Shown: piece by piece, positions 61,386 to 64,000 of the stretch | Layout of the letters: each line of letters opens with the position of its first letter | Numbering within the stretch: position 1 is the first letter of the stretch | Assembly: GCA_947306175.1 (NCBI GenBank) | Contig: CAMZFV010000005.1 | Coordinates: 1-64,000 of the forward strand | Direction of reading: 5' to 3' | Source of the DNA: an uncultured Prevotellaceae bacterium | Lineage (GTDB): Bacteria > Bacteroidota > Bacteroidia > Bacteroidales > Muribaculaceae | DNA: 64,000 nt | Position numbers and translations under genes: made by a program | The notes under the pieces: generated by a model | What the model saw: only the letters and a program-made list of their open reading frames with translations | What the model was told of the DNA's origin: nothing | Databases searched by the model: none

Positions 61386-62581
61386 TGTCTGTTTTCCTCC
61401 TTGACTAATTGGTAAATGTAGTTGAACATCTCCTGTTGCTGCTCGTTCATTGGATTGCCCAATTTTTCTATAAAGAACTGGTTGGCGACCTCGATGGGCT
61501 GCTTGCTGTTAAACTCTTCGATGGTCATTTGCGATGGACGCGGGGTGCTGGCAGCGGTGACCTTCTTCTTGATGTCGCAGAAGATGCACTCCTTGTCGGC
61601 GGCTGCCATGGCGGCGCGTTCTTGTGAACCGCTGGGCAGGTAACGTTCCACTTGCACGTAGAGGCGGATGTAGGCGCGTTCGTCAGGATTATACTGTTGC
61701 AGCAGTTCCAGGGCAGTGTCAAAATCCACGGGCTCTTTGGCGGGGATGGTATGTAGCGGCTTGATGTTCCTGATGGCTCTAGTGGTGATGCGGGGTGGGG
61801 CACCGTGGGCATCAATCTCGACGATGCTCACCGAGTGCTCGCACTGCTCGTCAAAGCTCACCGCCAAAGGCGTGCCGCAGTACCTCACGTTGCTGCCGAT
61901 GGTCTGCGGGTGGTGGATGTGCCCTAAGGCGACATAGTCATATCCTTGTCCCAATGTGCTGATGGGGACACACTCCATCAGGATGTTGCCGTCATGACCT
62001 GTGTAGTCGCAGTCTCTCACGGCAATATGCGCCATCATCACTACGGGCAGGGCCTCAGTATTTGACTGACTGGCATGGTCGAGTAGGGCTTGGAAATAGC
62101 ACTGCTGTCGCTGGTCGGCAGGTAGCGCCTCATCAGTCACCCTGGGAAAACTGGAAGGGTAGGCGAACGGTACCGCGGCGACAATGCCTTTGTCACCCAC
62201 ATTGATGATGTGTCGGTCCAAGTCTGCAAGACCGTCGCTCTTGCGTGCTATGCCGCCGATTACAGTCACTCCAGCTAATTCCCATAGGCGGCTGTCGCTC
62301 TCCAAGCGCGATGCACTGTCGTGGTTACCTGCAATGACGATGATGCGCATCGTGGGGCACGCCTTGTGGATCTCAAGCATGGCATTGACATAGAGGGCCA
62401 CCGTCGCGCTCGACGGGGCCGACGTGTGATAAATGTCACCGCTCACGAGTAGCACGTCAGGCTGCTGTTCTCTAACGATGTCAGCCAGTTGGCGCAGGAA
62501 ATCCTGCTGCTCCTCGTTGCGGTCGTAGCCATAAAAATTCTGGCCCAAGTGCCAGTCGCTGGTATGTATAAACTTAAACAT
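61382..62581 (-). CDS. sbcD: exonuclease subunit SbcD
   Basis: The metallophosphoesterase nuclease partner of SbcC. Metal-binding motifs are in order: HTSDWHLGQ (6-14), VSGDIYHT, IAGNHDSASRLE, and the later MMAHIAV and ALGHIHHPQ. The C-terminal capping domain follows (about 290-399) and includes a lysine-rich linker KKKVTAASTPRPS. The length is 399 residues. First gene of the sbcD-sbcC pair; no clear TAnnTTTG box upstream, so the promoter is unassigned. Confidence 0.94.
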   Translation of the reverse strand: MFKFIHTSDWHLGQNFYGYDRNEEQQDFLRQLADIVREQQPDVLLVSGDIYHTSAPSSATVALYVNAMLEIHKACPTMRIIVIAGNHDSASRLESDSRLWELAGVTVIGGIARKSDGLADLDRHIINVGDKGIVAAVPFAYPSSFPRVTDEALPADQRQQCYFQALLDHASQSNTEALPVVMMAHIAVRDCDYTGHDGNILMECVPISTLGQGYDYVALGHIHHPQTIGSNVRYCGTPLAVSFDEQCEHSVSIVEIDAHGAPPRITTRAIRNIKPLHTIPAKEPVDFDTALELLQQYNPDERAYIRLYVQVERYLPSGSQERAAMAAADKECIFCDIKKKVTAASTPRPSQMTIEEFNSKQPIEVANQFFIEKLGNPMNEQQQEMFNYIYQLVKEENRQ

Positions 62582-62635
62582 GTATGTAATTGCGGTTTTA
62601 TCGGTTTAACAGAGGCTGCTTATCGTGGGGGCAAC

Positions 62636-63862
62636 TCATATTTTTCTGAATAATGCGAACGGTCGTCTCAAGTCGAGCGTGTGGTACCAGAAAAGTCCCA
62701 CGCCGATGATTAGCACAACAAACGTGCGCCAAGTGAAGTGCAGGTGGTTCCAAGTGTGTTCCAGCAGGACAAACGCCCACACGAAACTGGCCATAGCCAC
62801 CAGGAGCATCCAACTGTGCTGTTTGATGGCTTGCCAGGACTTGGCAAATGTCAAAGTCACAACAGCCGTGAACAGTGTCACAGCAAGAAATCCTAAGCCT
62901 GTCGCTTTCAGGCACCACATCATGTAGCCCTGCTCATTGTGCCCGATGGTGCGCTGGGTCATGGCACCCATGGCGTCCTGAAATGCGGCATGCCCCGTGA
63001 TGAGGTATGCCAATGACCATTTCGTTGCCCACAGCAAGGCATATCCCAGTAGCCATGCCAGCGACAATAGGATGACGGTGCGCCACGTTTTCTCGGGTTT
63101 GCGGTAGAGCATATACACTACGAGAGGCACAATCAGCGCTACCATCGGTGTCGTCAGCAGGTCAAAGAATGTCGTGCAGGCACCGATGATGAAAAAAAGG
63201 ATTACCGCTGTGTGCCAGTTGGTTGAGACACGTTTCCAGCACAAGATGAAGATAGAGGCCAGTAATGCGATGTAGAATGTGGGCACATAATTCAGGCACA
63301 TGGGCACAGATGGAATCATAAATGCAGCCAATGCCAAGGTAACTATTAAGGCATTGGCACGTCCCGTGCGTCGCCACAACACTATCAATAAAACCAGCAG
63401 CAATATGGACAAGATCACCCAATTGATGACACGGATGCCGTAGATAGTGGTTAGGCACAGTAGCGGACGGATAATCACCTGATTGCCATGCCAATATCGG
63501 CTGTATATGACGGGCTGGAAGCTATCGTCATCAGGCCGTTCGAACATGAGCTTCGCCCCTTTTACGGGAGAGCCGTCAACCATTATAAACCGATCGTTCA
63601 TCGCCGACTCAAGCGGGTGATTGTCGTCTGTACAATAGGCGATGCCAAGTATCAGGCAATCACTGAATACCCCCAATTTATAAGGTTGAATTTGGCCCAC
63701 TTGATCCGTGAACATCTTTCCGTCGTCAATCACTTGCTGTACCGATTGCCGCACATTGTCCTCAATGGCGCTGTGGGGAATGGAAAAAGCCGCCACCACC
63801 ATTCCCATGAACAGTAGCGTCAGCATGACGTAAGCAATCAATATGTGTACAGCAGTCTTCAT
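62636..63862 (-). CDS. polytopic membrane protein of unknown function
   Basis: A 408-residue protein that I do not recognise. One N-terminal helix (about 6-29) is followed by a soluble segment of about 110 residues, probably outside the cytoplasm (DGKMFTDQVGQIQPYKLGVF, DDNHPLESAMNDRFIM, FERPDDDSFQPVIYSRYWHG). Nine or so further membrane helices follow (about 140-400), and the tail is basic (RRPFALFRKI). The helix-loop-polytopic plan is seen in some glycosyltransferase C-like and polymerase-like envelope proteins, but I see no motif that shows activity. It lies 54 bases upstream of sbcD on the same strand, so cotranscription is possible. Confidence 0.75.
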   Translation of the reverse strand: MKTAVHILIAYVMLTLLFMGMVVAAFSIPHSAIEDNVRQSVQQVIDDGKMFTDQVGQIQPYKLGVFSDCLILGIAYCTDDNHPLESAMNDRFIMVDGSPVKGAKLMFERPDDDSFQPVIYSRYWHGNQVIIRPLLCLTTIYGIRVINWVILSILLLVLLIVLWRRTGRANALIVTLALAAFMIPSVPMCLNYVPTFYIALLASIFILCWKRVSTNWHTAVILFFIIGACTTFFDLLTTPMVALIVPLVVYMLYRKPEKTWRTVILLSLAWLLGYALLWATKWSLAYLITGHAAFQDAMGAMTQRTIGHNEQGYMMWCLKATGLGFLAVTLFTAVVTLTFAKSWQAIKQHSWMLLVAMASFVWAFVLLEHTWNHLHFTWRTFVVLIIGVGLFWYHTLDLRRPFALFRKI

Positions 63863-63874
63863 TATTTTCTACTG

Positions 63875-63906
63875 CAAATATACTTCAAGCTGAACACAAT
63901 GCCAAA
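63875..63906 (-). promoter_or_regulatory. promoter of the polytopic membrane protein gene
   Basis: On the minus strand, TTTG (63903-63906) and TATATTTG (63875-63882) are 20 bases apart. The leader would be very short (start codon at 63862). Two further TATATTTG matches lie at 63903-63910 and 63951-63958. Confidence 0.6.
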
Positions 63907-63930
63907 TATATGTGAGCATTGTTGAGGCGC

Positions 63931-63951
63931 GTCCTACCTTCTTTGTAGGAC
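63931..63951. other. perfect 7-bp inverted repeat
   Basis: GTCCTAC (63931-63937) pairs with GTAGGAC (63945-63951) with a 7-base loop. It lies upstream of the minus-strand promoter; either an operator-like site or the terminator of a gene beyond the window edge. Confidence 0.4.
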
Positions 63952-64000
63952 AAATATACTATTTTTTTCCAAACCCATATCTCGATTTCCCCTTTTTTTC

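Overview
The window is a stretch of a Bacteroidales chromosome. The evidence is the repeated Bacteroidetes -7 promoter element TAnnTTTG (often with TTG/TTTG about 20 bases upstream), weak Shine-Dalgarno sequences, a dcw cluster in the usual Bacteroidetes order, type IX secretion PorZ-like proteins, DUF4251 lipoproteins, and secreted proteins ending in dockerin-type repeats. The dockerin/FISUMP style of the secreted proteins makes me lean to Muribaculaceae or a near relative such as Prevotellaceae; this is inference.

Layout. 1-4010: a lipid A-type acyltransferase, an aspartate aminotransferase and a convergent MalY/PatB-type beta-lyase, with heptanucleotide repeats between them. 4161-8376: a tRNA-Lys(CTT) gene followed by a decayed accessory segment (two broken phage genes, one intact phage-like gene, an AT-rich leucine-rich-repeat protein, a dockerin/FISUMP protein). 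Partial copies of the tRNA tail plus terminator recur at 7200 and about 8318. 8542-14329: two secreted dockerin proteins sharing an identical 210-bp 3' end, then an IS3-family remnant fused in frame to a patatin-like phospholipase. 14520-16462: argR, an ArgC-like protein that has lost its catalytic cysteine, and an SSB without the usual acidic tip. 16596-19707 (minus): mannose-1-phosphate guanylyltransferase, an Lrp/AsnC regulator and lysA.

20067-35375 is the division and cell-wall cluster rsmH-ftsL-ftsI-murE-mraY-murD-ftsW-murG-murC-ftsQ-ftsA-ftsZ, tightly packed on the plus strand; it makes the lipid II precursor, exports and crosslinks it at the septum, and builds the Z ring. It is followed by yqeY, serS, an acyltransferase-3 membrane protein, a Fic protein and lysS.

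41560-56900 is the most unusual region: six consecutive large secreted PorZ-like proteins (about 774-792 residues, beta-propeller repeats plus a C-terminal beta-sandwich), interrupted by one small membrane-anchored protein. The sixth is divergent and most resembles a housekeeping PorZ. The other five are close paralogs that show signs of tandem duplication and gene conversion, and a shared bipartite motif lies upstream of three of the six. Two DUF4251 lipoproteins follow. 58065-62581 (minus) is sbcC-sbcD, and 62636-63862 (minus) is a polytopic membrane protein of unknown function.

A second recurring signal is a family of 7-base repeats (xxCTAAx / TTAGxxx) in gaps and 5' leaders at about 134-240, 1212-1360, 1419-1440, 35877-35904, 37188-37267 and 39490-39510. 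I saw no rRNA, CRISPR array, integrase or complete IS element.
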